This document shows, one piece after another, positions 24,928 through 33,867 of a stretch of DNA of 64,000 nt; the stretch's first letter is position 1; each line of letters opens with the position of its first letter. The notes beneath the pieces were generated by a model. That model searched no databases. It had not been told where the DNA came from and worked only from the letters and a program-made list of their open reading frames with translations. The translations under genes and the position numbers were made by a program. This DNA comes from Haloarcula litorea (GTDB taxonomy: Archaea; Halobacteriota; Halobacteria; Halobacteriales; Haloarculaceae), in contig NZ_CP119779.1 in NCBI RefSeq assembly GCF_029338195.1, forward strand, positions 558,001 through 622,000, given 5' to 3'.

Positions 24928-26727
24928 ATGTCCGACCTCGGGGACTTCACCGAATTCGACGGTGGAGACGACGACGGCGATCCGCCGGCCGAACGGGAGT
25001 CGACCGCGGAGACCGACGCGACCGACGACTTCGAGGACATCGACACCGGACCGGCCGGCACCGACACCGGCCTGGGCGTCCTCTCGGCGTCGAACGGCCT
25101 GCGGATCAGCGAGGAGGACGACGAGTGCGTCCTCCGGGCGTACGTCACCGCCGCCAACCGCTCGGCGGTCCGCATCGGGAAGTACCTCCTCGTCCCCTAC
25201 CCCGACGGGGAACGGCTGTTCTGTCGCATCTCGGCCCTGGAGTACGCCCAGGAGTTCCGGGCCGACGACGCCACCGAGATCCACGCCCGGCGGGCGATGC
25301 GCCAGCAGGGCATCGACGAACAGGACTTCAAGTTCATCGCCGAGCTGGAGCCACTCGCCGTCCTCTACGAGGAGGGCGGGGAGCTGAAGCGCCGGATGAC
25401 CGACCGCGTGCCGAAGCCCGAGACGGTCGTCCGCGCGGCCACCGACCAGTCGGAGATCAAGACCGGGCTGAAGATCCCCGAGGACGGCGTCTTCCTCGGC
25501 CACCTCTCGGTCGGGGGCGAGAAGGTCCGGACCAGCGCCGAACCGCCCACCATCGACTACCGGCTGAAAGACGACTACGAAGACGGCGACCCGCTCGTGT
25601 TCCGGCACACGCTCGTCGCCGGCGGCACGGGGTCGGGGAAGACCCACGCCTCGAAGAACGTCCTCCGGCAGTACCTCGGGCGCACCTACGCGATGGGGGA
25701 CGGCCGCACCCCCGAACTCGCCGTCGTCCAGTTCGACCCCCAGGACGAGTACGCCCAGATGCACGACGACAACCCCGCGATGACCGACGAGTTCGCCCGG
25801 CGCTGCGAGCGCGAGGGGGTCGCCCACGGCGGCTACGACGACACCAAGGCGTTCGTCCCGAAGGTCGCGGGGACCGACTACAGCGCCAGTCACCACCGCG
25901 CCGAGCAGGTCGAGTTCACCATCCCGTTCTCGCTGGTGTACGAGAACCCCTGGCTCATCGCCGGCTCCAGCCTCAACGACAACCAGTACGGCGCGCTGGT
26001 CAACACGTTCCTGCCCCGCTTCGAGCGCCAGTACGGCCGCTCGGGCACCTACGACGAGTTCACCACCTTCCTCGACGACCCCGCGCTGAAGGAGGAACTC
26101 CACGAGGCCGGCGACGTCCACGAGGCCACGTTCGACGCCGTCAAGCGGCGGGTCCGCGGCTTCGGCGACGTGTTCGATCAGGACGCCGAGCCGATCACCG
26201 AGCAGGTCTCACAGTTCGTCCGGGCCGGCGGCCTGACGGTCATCCCCACCTACCACATCACCGACTCCCGAACGGCCTCGACGATCGTGCTCGCGGTCGC
26301 CAGCCTGCTCATCGACCAGAAGCTCTCGAACAGCCCCCGCTACGACCGCATCAAGGAGACCCCGCTCGTCCTGGGGATGGACGAGGCCCACAACTTCCTG
26401 ACCGACGCCGACAGCGTCCAGGCCCGGAAGGTCATCGGGAAGTTCACCGAGGCCGCCAAGCAGGGCCGCAAGGAGCGGCTCGGGCTGTACCTCATCACGC
26501 AGGACCCCCAGGACATCGCCGACCCCGTGTTCAAGCAGATCAACACGACGATGGTGCTCAATCTGGGCGACGAGGACGCCATCTCCGCAGTGAACATCCC
26601 CTCGAACCTCGAGTCGAAGGTGCCCTACATGGAGAAGGGCCAGCGCGTGGTCTACTCGCCGGACAACTCCGAACCGGTCGAGTGCATCGGGCTCTCGACC
26701 TGCGTGACCCGTCACGGGCGGGACTGA
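24928..26727 (+). CDS. herA: HerA-type hexameric DNA translocase
   Basis: Partner of NurA in DNA-end resection. The 599-residue protein has an acidic N-terminal tail of about 45 residues and a HAS-barrel-like domain (SAVRIGKYLLVPYPDGERLFCRI). The RecA-like ATPase core contains Walker A AGGTGSGKTHASKN, VVQFDPQDEYAQM, Walker B PLVLGMDEAHNF, and a GLYLITQDPQDIADPVFKQ sensor region with a late Arg segment. The N-terminal DDD-rich tail looks like a halophilic extension. The ATG beginning MSDLGDF was chosen because it starts the acidic, conserved-looking part. Confidence 0.92.
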   Translation: MSDLGDFTEFDGGDDDGDPPAERESTAETDATDDFEDIDTGPAGTDTGLGVLSASNGLRISEEDDECVLRAYVTAANRSAVRIGKYLLVPYPDGERLFCRISALEYAQEFRADDATEIHARRAMRQQGIDEQDFKFIAELEPLAVLYEEGGELKRRMTDRVPKPETVVRAATDQSEIKTGLKIPEDGVFLGHLSVGGEKVRTSAEPPTIDYRLKDDYEDGDPLVFRHTLVAGGTGSGKTHASKNVLRQYLGRTYAMGDGRTPELAVVQFDPQDEYAQMHDDNPAMTDEFARRCEREGVAHGGYDDTKAFVPKVAGTDYSASHHRAEQVEFTIPFSLVYENPWLIAGSSLNDNQYGALVNTFLPRFERQYGRSGTYDEFTTFLDDPALKEELHEAGDVHEATFDAVKRRVRGFGDVFDQDAEPITEQVSQFVRAGGLTVIPTYHITDSRTASTIVLAVASLLIDQKLSNSPRYDRIKETPLVLGMDEAHNFLTDADSVQARKVIGKFTEAAKQGRKERLGLYLITQDPQDIADPVFKQINTTMVLNLGDEDAISAVNIPSNLESKVPYMEKGQRVVYSPDNSEPVECIGLSTCVTRHGRD

Positions 26728-26853
26728 GCGCGGCGGTAGCGGGCGGTCGGCGCGGCCCGCTGTGGCGTCGGTCGGCGCAGTGCCGCCGTCGGGCCGGTCG
26801 TCGCGGGTCGCGGGCAAAAGGCCCATGTGTCGGAGTCGAGTTGGTCCGACCGT

Positions 26854-27555
26854 ATGAGTGGGACCTTCGAGCAGTCGCGCGCGACGCCCGGCCGTACCGC
26901 GGACCGGAACATCACCAAGATCGTCGGGATGGGGACGGCGCTGGTCGCCGCCAACATCCTCCTGATGCTGGCGCTGTCGTACACTCCCATCGCGCCGCTG
27001 GGCGCGGCGCTGTTCTCGAACTTCTTCGTCGGCATCGCCGTCTTCGCCGTCTCCGTCGGGGGCGGCTACTGGGTCGCGAACGAGGGCCTCCAGCGGGACA
27101 GCACGGGACTGGCCGGTGCCGGCGTCGCCCTGATCCAGGCGGGCTACGGCCTGTTCGGGGCCGCCATCCTCTACGCCTTCGGGAGCGGCCTGCGCGTGCC
27201 CGCGCTGGGCATCACCACCGTCATCACCGGCCTCGTCACCGCCGGGATCACCCTCGTCGTCTTCAGGACCGACCACGACTTCTCGGGCTGGCAGCGCTAC
27301 TCCTTCGGCTTCTTCATCGGGGGCATCGCCGTCGGCGCGGTCGGGGCCTTCGTCGCTCCCGTCCTGCTGTTCGTCGCCGGCCTGCTGTTCTTCCTGGGCT
27401 TCGTCGTCGACCTGACCTACGAGATCTGGGCCGTCAAGGAGAACCGCTACGCCAGCGACCTCCGGAACGCCATCGGTATCTACGTCGCCGTGATGGGCGT
27501 GTTCGTCCACGTCCTCCAGTGGGTTCTGCAGGTCCTCTCGGTGCTGGATCAGTAG
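26854..27555 (+). CDS. Seven-helix membrane protein (Bax inhibitor-1-like layout)
   Basis: 233 residues. A 20-residue soluble start with RNITKIVGMGTALVAANILL leads into about seven hydrophobic segments separated by very short loops. One late loop is polar, TDHDFSGWQRYSFGF. The C-terminal part (DLTYEIWAVKENRYASDLRNAIGIYV) contains an acidic residue inside the last helix pair, as in BI-1/YccA proteins. The assignment rests on layout only. It follows herA on the same strand, 126 nt later, past a GC-rich hairpin (26738-26761), so it probably has its own promoter. Confidence 0.65.
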   Translation: MSGTFEQSRATPGRTADRNITKIVGMGTALVAANILLMLALSYTPIAPLGAALFSNFFVGIAVFAVSVGGGYWVANEGLQRDSTGLAGAGVALIQAGYGLFGAAILYAFGSGLRVPALGITTVITGLVTAGITLVVFRTDHDFSGWQRYSFGFFIGGIAVGAVGAFVAPVLLFVAGLLFFLGFVVDLTYEIWAVKENRYASDLRNAIGIYVAVMGVFVHVLQWVLQVLSVLDQ

Positions 27556-27692
27556 CGGCCGTCGATCCTGTCACCGACTTCTCGACGACTCTCGTACCCC
27601 GAAGCTGCCCGCCGACCGGGGCTCGCCCTGTCGATCGCAGTCGGTCAGCTGCGAGCCGTCCCTTTAGGTAGCCCGGCCGCGACACTCGGCGT

Positions 27693-28703
27693 ATGCGCAT
27701 CGCCGTCCTCGCCCACGAATCGTTCCCCGACCGCGCCAAGACGGCGGTCGGACTCTTACGCTACGGAGACCACGAGATCCGCGCGGTCGTCGACCGCGAG
27801 CACGCCGGGCAGCGCGTCGCGGACCTCCTGCCGGACGTCCAGGACGCGCCGATCGTCGAGTCGATGGCCGACGTCCCCGAGGTCGACGCCCTGGTGATCG
27901 GGATCGCCCCGATCGGCGGCGAGTTCGACGAGTCCTGGCGGCCGGACGTCCGGGCCGCGCTCGAGCGGGGTTGTGACGTGCTCTCGGGGCTGCACGACTT
28001 CCTCGAAGACGACGCGGAGTTCGTCGACCTGGCCGCCGACCACGGCGGGGAGCTGCGTGACCTGCGGAAGCCCCCCGAGGACCTGACCGTCGCCGAGGGC
28101 ACCGCCGGCGAGGTGGACGCCCGCGTCGTCACCACCGTCGGCACCGACTGCTCGACCGGGAAGATGACCACCGCCTTCGAGCTGCGGGACGCGGCCCGCG
28201 AGCGGGGACTCGACGCCGCCGTCGTCCCGACGGGCCAGACCGGCGTCGCCATCACCGGGTGGGGGATCGTCGTCGACCGCGTCATCGCCGACTACGCGGC
28301 CGGCGCGGTCGAGCGACTGGTCGAGACGCCCGCGGAGAAGGACGTGCTGTTCGTCGAGGGCCAGGGCGCGGTCGCACACCCCGCGTACTCCGGCGTGACG
28401 ACGAGCATCCTCCACGGCTCCGCGCCGGACGCGCTGGTGCTGTGTCACAACGCCGGCCAGGAGGTCGTCCACGGCTACGAGTCGTTCGAGATCCCGCCGC
28501 TTCCCGAGTACGTCGACGTCTACGAGCGGCTTTCCGCGCCGGTCGCCGACGCCGACGTCGTCGCGGGCGCGATCAACACCAGCGGGATGGCCGCCGCGGC
28601 GGCCGAGCGGGCGGTCGCGGAGTACGCCGACGCCATCGACGCGCCGGCGACGGACCCGGTTCGGGACGGGGTCACCGACGACGTGCTCGACGCGGTGCTA
28701 TGA
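27693..28703 (+). CDS. DUF1611 P-loop protein (DgcN-like)
   Basis: 336 residues in two parts: an N-terminal Rossmann-like half (RIAVLAHESFPDRAKTAVGL, VDALVIGIAPIGGEF), and a C-terminal DUF1611 half with a nucleotide-binding loop VGTDCSTGKMTTAFEL, VFVEGQGAVAHPAY and ALVLCHNAGQ. Bacterial relatives (DgcN) take part in D-glutamate degradation with partner enzymes. Here its stop overlaps the start of a dipeptide epimerase gene by 4 nt. Together they suggest handling of D-amino-acid-containing peptides or D-glutamate; that role in an archaeon is inference. Confidence 0.82.
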   Translation: MRIAVLAHESFPDRAKTAVGLLRYGDHEIRAVVDREHAGQRVADLLPDVQDAPIVESMADVPEVDALVIGIAPIGGEFDESWRPDVRAALERGCDVLSGLHDFLEDDAEFVDLAADHGGELRDLRKPPEDLTVAEGTAGEVDARVVTTVGTDCSTGKMTTAFELRDAARERGLDAAVVPTGQTGVAITGWGIVVDRVIADYAAGAVERLVETPAEKDVLFVEGQGAVAHPAYSGVTTSILHGSAPDALVLCHNAGQEVVHGYESFEIPPLPEYVDVYERLSAPVADADVVAGAINTSGMAAAAAERAVAEYADAIDAPATDPVRDGVTDDVLDAVL

Positions 28704-29746
28704 ACTGGACCGTCGCCCGCCACGACCTGCCGCTGTCGACGCCGTTCGGCATCGCCCGCGGGACCAGCGACCTGGCGGCGACGGTCGTGGTCGAACTCAC
28801 ACACGAGGGGACCACGGGCTACGGCGGCGTCGCGCCGTCGTCGTACTACGGCGAGACCGCCGAGACCACCGCCGACCTGTTGCCCGACCTGCTCGGGGTC
28901 GTCGAGGCGGTGGGCGACCCCCACGCCGGCCAGCGGATCGAGCGTCGCCTCCGGGAGCGGTGGCCCGACCGCCCCGCGGCCCGGAGCGCCGTCTCGGGGG
29001 CGGTGGCCGACCTCGCCGCCCGCGAGCTCGGCGTCCCGCTGTTCCGCCAGTGGGGGCTGGACCCCGAGGCCGCGCCGCCGACCACCTACACCGTCGGCAT
29101 CGCCGCCCCCGAGCGGATGGCCGAGAAGGCCCGGGCAGCGAGGGAGGCGGGCTTCGGGCACCTGAAGGTGAAGCTCGGGACCGACGCCGACCGCGAGCGG
29201 TTCGACGCCGTCCGGGCGGCGGTCCCCGACGCCGCCCTGCGGGTCGACGCCAACGCCGCCTGGTCGCCCGCGGAGGCCGTCGACGCGGCCGAGTGGCTGA
29301 CGTCGGGCGGCGCGACGATGCTCGAACAGCCGGTCCCGGCCGACGACCTCGCGGGCCTCCGCCGCGTCGCCGACGCCACCGCGATCCCGGTCTGTGCCGA
29401 CGAGGCCTGTGTCACCGCCGCGGACGTCCCCCGCGTCGCCGACGCCTGTGACGTCGTCAACGCGAAGCTCCAGAAGTGCGGCGGCGTCCGGGCGGCCCGG
29501 CGGCTGCTCCACGCCGCCGACGCCCACGGGCTGGCGACGATGCTTGGCTGTATGGTCGCCTCGAACGCCGCCCTCGCGCCGGCGGTCCACCTCGCACCGC
29601 TGGTCGACTACGCCGACCTCGACGGGGCGCTCCTGCTGGAGTCGGATCCCTACACGGGCGTCGCCCTCGACGGGGACCGGTTCGACCTCCGGAGCGTCGC
29701 TGCCGGGACCGGCGTCGCGCCGGACCCGGCGTTCGAGGGGGAGTGA
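28700..29746 (+). CDS. Dipeptide epimerase (enolase superfamily, MLE subgroup)
   Basis: 348 residues with the enolase-superfamily acid/base set. HLKVKLG is the KxK motif, followed by LRVDANAAW (Asp), MLEQPV (Glu), VCADEACV (Asp-Glu) and VVNAKLQKCGG (Lys). A C-terminal LLESDPYTGV matches the substrate-specificity loop of L-Ala-D/L-Glu-type epimerases. The reaction is interconversion of an alpha carbon in a dipeptide. The exact dipeptide cannot be predicted here. It is translationally coupled to the DUF1611 gene upstream, an association known from bacteria. Confidence 0.88.
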   Translation: MNWTVARHDLPLSTPFGIARGTSDLAATVVVELTHEGTTGYGGVAPSSYYGETAETTADLLPDLLGVVEAVGDPHAGQRIERRLRERWPDRPAARSAVSGAVADLAARELGVPLFRQWGLDPEAAPPTTYTVGIAAPERMAEKARAAREAGFGHLKVKLGTDADRERFDAVRAAVPDAALRVDANAAWSPAEAVDAAEWLTSGGATMLEQPVPADDLAGLRRVADATAIPVCADEACVTAADVPRVADACDVVNAKLQKCGGVRAARRLLHAADAHGLATMLGCMVASNAALAPAVHLAPLVDYADLDGALLLESDPYTGVALDGDRFDLRSVAAGTGVAPDPAFEGE

Positions 29747-29828
29747 CGTGGCCGTCGCGTGGTTCCGGGGGTGAGACACGTCCACACGAAAGCCGGGCGT
29801 TTTCCGTCGGGAGCGGCAACCCCGCGGC

Positions 29829-30002
29829 GTGCCCGAACACTGTGACAACTGCGGGACGGAACTGGACCCCTCGCAGGTCCGACACCAGCAGTACAGGGTC
29901 GAACACGCCGACGACGACGTGGCGGCGCTCGAGGGCGCGCTCTGTTCGGACTGCTTCTACGAGTTCGAGCAGTGGCTCGACGCCGAGAAGACGACGGTGT
30001 AG
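29829..30002 (+). CDS. Small zinc-ribbon protein (57 aa)
   Basis: A GTG-started frame encoding PEHCDNCGTELDPSQVRHQQ and, after an acidic stretch, LCSDCFYEFEQWLDAEK. Two CxxC pairs 31 residues apart make a zinc ribbon, a class of tiny proteins very common in haloarchaea and often regulatory. Codon use matches the neighbours. Partner and role are unknown. It lies between the epimerase gene and a convergent peroxiredoxin gene. Confidence 0.7.
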   Translation: MPEHCDNCGTELDPSQVRHQQYRVEHADDDVAALEGALCSDCFYEFEQWLDAEKTTV

Positions 30003-30085
30003 CGCTCGTACGGTTCGTCGTATCGGTGTACCGGGACGCGCCGACCTCGGTCGCGCGACCCGGAAACGAGCTACGACAGTCCGTA

Positions 30086-30559
30086 TCAGGCGCTACGGAC
30101 CGCGTCGAGCAGTTCTTCGTAGTCCGGTTCGTTCGTCGGATCGTCGGCGATCCAGGTGTAGCTGACCTCGCCGTCGTCGTCGACGACGAACACCGAGCGG
30201 TTCGCGACGCCGAGCAGTCCGAGGTCCTCGATGTCGATGCGCTGGCCGTAGGCCTCGATCGCCTCGCGGTCCATGTCGCTGACGAGGTCGAACGACAGGC
30301 CGTGTTCCTCGCGGAAGGCGTTCTGCGAGAACGCCGAGTCCGCGCTGACGCCCAGCACCGTCGCGCCGGCGTCGTGGAACTCGTCGATGCGCTCCTCCAG
30401 TGCGACCATCTCGTTGGAACAGGGCGGCGTGAACGCGCCCGGGAAGAACGCGAGCACGACCGGCCCGTCGCCGAGGTGGTCCGACAGCTGGAAGTCCTCA
30501 ACCTCACCGTTCGCGATCGTGGCCGCGAAGTCGGGTGCGGAGTCACCTGTGGATACCAT
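30086..30559 (-). CDS. Peroxiredoxin (AhpC/TSA family, BCP/AhpE-like)
   Basis: 157 residues; reduces peroxides with a reactive cysteine. The peroxidatic Cys lies in VLAFFPGAFTPPCSNEM (residues about 34-50), the PxxxT..C loop of the family. LGVSADSAFSQNAFREEHGL and the DEVSYTWIADDP-like C-terminal strand (here GEVSYTWIADDP) follow. No second conserved Cys is obvious near the C-terminus, so it may act as a 1-Cys enzyme using an external thiol such as gamma-glutamylcysteine. The start chosen is the ATG of MVSTGDSAPDF. Confidence 0.93.
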   Translation of the reverse strand: MVSTGDSAPDFAATIANGEVEDFQLSDHLGDGPVVLAFFPGAFTPPCSNEMVALEERIDEFHDAGATVLGVSADSAFSQNAFREEHGLSFDLVSDMDREAIEAYGQRIDIEDLGLLGVANRSVFVVDDDGEVSYTWIADDPTNEPDYEELLDAVRSA

Positions 30560-30706
30560 CGGTCCGTCGTTGGAGCCTCGCACTGTTAAAAGGTCGTGAG
30601 CCGGACGCGTCCGTCCCGTTTCCGTGGTCGCTCGCGGTGGGGACGCGTCGACCGGCCGCCCGTCGACCGCGAGGGGCGGGTCGGCAGCTCGACGGGAGGG
30701 CGGCGT

Positions 30707-32644
30707 TTAGAGCCAGTCGGCGAAGGCGCGGTGCTCGCGGCTCCGCTCGAAGTAGTCCCGCTGGGTCTCCTCGATGGCGTCCCCGAGGTCGCGGCCCTCG
30801 TCGAGGTACTCGCGGACCCGGCCGACCTTCCAGGAACTGGGCGTCTCGCCGGCCTCGTACCGGCGCTCGATGGGCGCGAGGTACTCCTCGACCTGGTGCT
30901 CCGGGATCCCCTGTGCGTCGAGCCCCTCGCGGGCGAAGCGGAACACCTCGTCGTAGACGACCTCGCGGTCGGTCGTCCGCTCGCCGTGGACGGTCACCCA
31001 CGAGAGGTCGGCGTCGGGGCCGTCCTCGGCGGCGGCGTAGAAGCTCCGGCGGGCCTCCTGCCACGGCAGTTCCGCCAGCGGGTGGTCGGCCGCGACCAGC
31101 CCCCGGACGAGCCCGACGGTCAGCACCTGGAAGCCGACGATGTCGGCGACGTGGGGCTGGGTCGGCAGCGGGCGGTACTCGATCCGCAGCGATCGCTCGT
31201 CGCTGACGCCGTCGAGCGGCGTCCCGCCGACGACACAGCGGAGCCAGCGCCAGTAGGTGCCCCGCTTGTGGTCGAACTCCCAGACGTCGTCGGCCAGCGA
31301 GTCCCGGGGGGAGTCCTCGAGCCACTCCCGGAGGAACGGGGCGAACGTGTCGTCTTCGACCACGCGGTCGACGACGTCCGCCGTCGCGTCGAGGTCGCGT
31401 GGCACCCTCACCTTCGGGTTCGCGCTGGTGTTGACCGACTGCTCGAAGGCGGCGACGCGGAGCTCGTGGTGGGTCCGGTCACAGAGCCACTCGCCGTCGA
31501 CGTCGTCGTACATGTCCGCCGGCAGGAACGGGGAGTTCGCCGCCAGCGCGAGCAGCGGGCCGAGCGTCCGGATAGCCGCGTTGTAGTACGCCGGGAAGGC
31601 GTCGCTGTCCGGTATCTGGAGGTGGGGCTGGATCGAGGAGGTCAGCGACTCGAAGAGGATGGTGGGGAACGACCCCTCGTAGCCCGGCACCGAGAAGGGG
31701 ATCTCGCCGCCGGCGCGGGACAGCGCCTCGTTGTCCAGCGCGACGTACCGCGGTGCCTGCCGCATGTTCTCTGCCAACACGACCCCCTCGCGCTCCTCGT
31801 GGGTCGAGAGGTACGTCTCGCTGCCCTCCTCGGGGGGGACGGTCCACATCGCGTCCAACACGAGTTCGCAGTTGTGGTTGCTCGCCTGCTGGCGGGCCTG
31901 TTTCGTCTGCATCTCGACGGCGGTGGTCTGGACCTCCAGCCCCGTCTCGTCGAACCCGTTGGGCTCGGTGTTGATCTCGGCGTTGTGCAGGCCCAGTTCC
32001 TTGTTCGCCTCGCCCTCGAACACGACGTCCGGCAGGCGGGTGAGCCGCCCCGCCCACTCCTCGGGGTCCATATACGGTTCGTCCGCGTCGGCGCGGGCCT
32101 CGACTGCGGGTTCGCCCTCGTCCTCACCCTGTCCCTCGGGGCCGTCGGCCGCCAGCGGGCTGTCGGGGTCGACGTCCAGCGACGGCCCCTCCCCGGTTCC
32201 GGGCTCGCCGCCGTCGTCCGCGGCCCCCGCCCCGGCGTCGGATCGGTCGTCGGGCTCCAGCGACGCCCCGCCGTCGTCCGGTTCGAGCGACGCGCCGGTC
32301 CCGCTGTCCGGCTCCAGCGACGCCCCGCCATCGGGCGGTTCGGCGGCCGACTCCAGTGAGCCGTCCCACGCGGAACCGCCGTCCCCGCCACCGAGCTCGT
32401 CGTCGAGCGCCGCCTCGTCCGGCCCCTCGTCGTCCCCCTCGCTCTCGTCGTCGCTCGGCGGCTCGGGGACGCTGTCGATCGCGTAGGTCTCGATCTCCAG
32501 CCCCACGGAGAACCCCTCGTTGTCGAAGGCCCCGGTCGCGATGGCCTCCCGCAGTCGCGCCGCCTGCTCGTCGACCCGCTCGGCGAACTCCGCGTCGGTC
32601 TCGTCCGCCAGCGACCGGCACACCAGGTCGACGATGTCGTCCAT
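30707..32644 (-). CDS. GCS2-like glutamate-cysteine ligase family protein with long acidic insert
   Basis: 645 residues. The ATP-grasp-like GCS2 fold is seen in GFSVGLEIETYAID (residues about 44-57), LGLHNAEINTEPNGFDETGL, SVPGYEGSFPTILFESL, SIQPHLQIPD and LRIEYRPLPTQPHVADI. Between the first two blocks lies an insert of roughly 130 residues (about 58-190), mostly Asp, Glu, Gly, Ser and Pro. It includes three near-copies of GASLEPD. Haloarchaea use gamma-glutamylcysteine as their main thiol, so ligation of glutamate to cysteine or another amine is plausible. The substrate is unproven. The ATG three bases inside a possible GTG start was preferred. Confidence 0.8.
   Translation of the reverse strand: MDDIVDLVCRSLADETDAEFAERVDEQAARLREAIATGAFDNEGFSVGLEIETYAIDSVPEPPSDDESEGDDEGPDEAALDDELGGGDGGSAWDGSLESAAEPPDGGASLEPDSGTGASLEPDDGGASLEPDDRSDAGAGAADDGGEPGTGEGPSLDVDPDSPLAADGPEGQGEDEGEPAVEARADADEPYMDPEEWAGRLTRLPDVVFEGEANKELGLHNAEINTEPNGFDETGLEVQTTAVEMQTKQARQQASNHNCELVLDAMWTVPPEEGSETYLSTHEEREGVVLAENMRQAPRYVALDNEALSRAGGEIPFSVPGYEGSFPTILFESLTSSIQPHLQIPDSDAFPAYYNAAIRTLGPLLALAANSPFLPADMYDDVDGEWLCDRTHHELRVAAFEQSVNTSANPKVRVPRDLDATADVVDRVVEDDTFAPFLREWLEDSPRDSLADDVWEFDHKRGTYWRWLRCVVGGTPLDGVSDERSLRIEYRPLPTQPHVADIVGFQVLTVGLVRGLVAADHPLAELPWQEARRSFYAAAEDGPDADLSWVTVHGERTTDREVVYDEVFRFAREGLDAQGIPEHQVEEYLAPIERRYEAGETPSSWKVGRVREYLDEGRDLGDAIEETQRDYFERSREHRAFADWL
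32246..32326 (-). repeat. Coding tandem repeat (GASLEPD units) inside the GCS2-like gene
   Basis: Three successive units read GASLEPDSGT, GASLEPDDG and GASLEPDDR, with matching repeats of about 27-30 bp in the DNA. They sit in the middle of the acidic insert and probably arose by slippage. Length variation between strains would be expected. Confidence 0.75.
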
Positions 32645-32691
32645 ACCCACTACTGTGACGCTCGATCCCTAATAACTGCCCCGACGCGCGC

Positions 32692-33204
32692 TCACTCGAA
32701 CAGGTCCTCGTGGCGGGCGGCGAGGTTGGCGTAGTCGCCCGAGGAGAACGCCTCGAACACCTCGTCGGGGTCGATCGTCGTCTCCGACAGGGGCGTCACC
32801 TGCGCGGGGCTGCCGCGGACGAACGACTCGGCGGGGACCTCGTAGCCCGGCGGGACGACGGTGCCCATCGCGACGATGGAGCCCTCGCCGATGACGGCGT
32901 CGCTGACGGTCGAGTTGAACCCCACGAGCGCCCCGTCGCGCACCTCGGCGTCGTTGAGGACGGCCCCGTGGCCGACCATCACCTTCTCGCCGACGGTCGA
33001 GGCGTGGAGGACGGCCCCGTCGCCGATCGCGGACTCCCGGCCGACCGCCACCGCCCCCACGTCGCCACGGAGGACACAGCCCGGCCAGACGTTGGCGTTC
33101 GGCCCGACGCGCACGTCGCCGACCAGCGTCGCCTCGCGGCTGACGTGTGCGTACCCGTGGATGTCCGGCTCCGCCCCCTCGAACGCGTACTCGCGGCTGT
33201 CCAT
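32692..33204 (-). CDS. Gamma-carbonic anhydrase-family left-handed beta-helix protein
   Basis: 170 residues of hexapeptide repeats (ATLVGDVRVGPNANVWPGCVL, AIGDGAVLHASTV, VMVGHGAVLNDAEV, ALVGFNSTV, VIGEGSIVAMGTVV), forming a left-handed beta-helix trimer. In the Methanosarcina enzyme three His bind the metal with a HxxxxH pair. Here His67 and His79 are present, but the position five residues after His79 is Asn84, in LNDAEV. Activity as a carbonic anhydrase is therefore doubtful; related PaaY/CaiE-type proteins have other roles. Followed downstream by the GCS2-like gene on the same strand. Confidence 0.88.
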   Translation of the reverse strand: MDSREYAFEGAEPDIHGYAHVSREATLVGDVRVGPNANVWPGCVLRGDVGAVAVGRESAIGDGAVLHASTVGEKVMVGHGAVLNDAEVRDGALVGFNSTVSDAVIGEGSIVAMGTVVPPGYEVPAESFVRGSPAQVTPLSETTIDPDEVFEAFSSGDYANLAARHEDLFE

Positions 33205-33264
33205 ACCGACACAGCGTGTGGCGCATCCGAAAAGATACCGGTCAGAGAGGGGGTGTGCCGCCCG

Positions 33265-33867
33265 TCAGCGGCGTGCGCCAACCCGACCGTCCGCGACGAC
33301 GACCTCGAACCCCGCGTCGACGAGCCAGTCGCGGGCCGCGCCGTCGCCGTGGAGCAGGACCTCCGCGAGGTCCGACGGTTCGTCGACGTCGGTCGCCAGC
33401 TTCCGGGAGTCGACCTCCGACAGACTCGCGCTCACCTCGCGGGCGATCCGGCGGTGGTCGCGGATCGACGCGCCGTGGTAGTCCACGCGGAAGTCGGGGT
33501 GGCGAGCCACGACGGCGTTGGTCCCGCCGCCCAGTCCCGGGGCCAACACCACGTCGGCGGTCGGCGCGAACAGCCGGTCGAGCGCGTCGGCGTCGGCCAG
33601 CGGGAGGTCGGCCATCACGACCGCCAGCGGCCCGTCGGCGAGGAGATCGTCGACGAGCGCGTCCAGCCCCCGGTCGTCGACCGTCACGGGCACAGCAGCG
33701 TCGACCGGTGCGGTCGAGATCACCTCGGGCGTGTGGCCGGCGCTGTCGAGCGCGTCGAGCACGTCCGCGAGCATCGCCTCGGTGAACGCCAGGCGTTCGT
33801 CGGCGTCGAGAACGGGCGCGAGCCGCGTCTTGGGGTCGGCCCCCGAGACGGGGACGACGACGCGCAT
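33265..33867 (-). CDS. cofC: 2-phospho-L-lactate guanylyltransferase
   Basis: Activates 2-phospholactate with GTP for coenzyme F420 synthesis. The 200-residue protein matches Cof[33 protein letters not shown] at the N-terminus (nucleotide-binding loop with the Lys), [20 protein letters not shown] and [33 protein letters not shown] completes the fold, and the C-terminus ends near [16 protein letters not shown]. Its ATG overlaps the stop of the upstream membrane-protein gene by one base. It is thus the last gene of an operon beginning with cetZ. Confidence 0.94.
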   Translation of the reverse strand: MRVVVPVSGADPKTRLAPVLDADERLAFTEAMLADVLDALDSAGHTPEVISTAPVDAAVPVTVDDRGLDALVDDLLADGPLAVVMADLPLADADALDRLFAPTADVVLAPGLGGGTNAVVARHPDFRVDYHGASIRDHRRIAREVSASLSEVDSRKLATDVDEPSDLAEVLLHGDGAARDWLVDAGFEVVVADGRVGARR

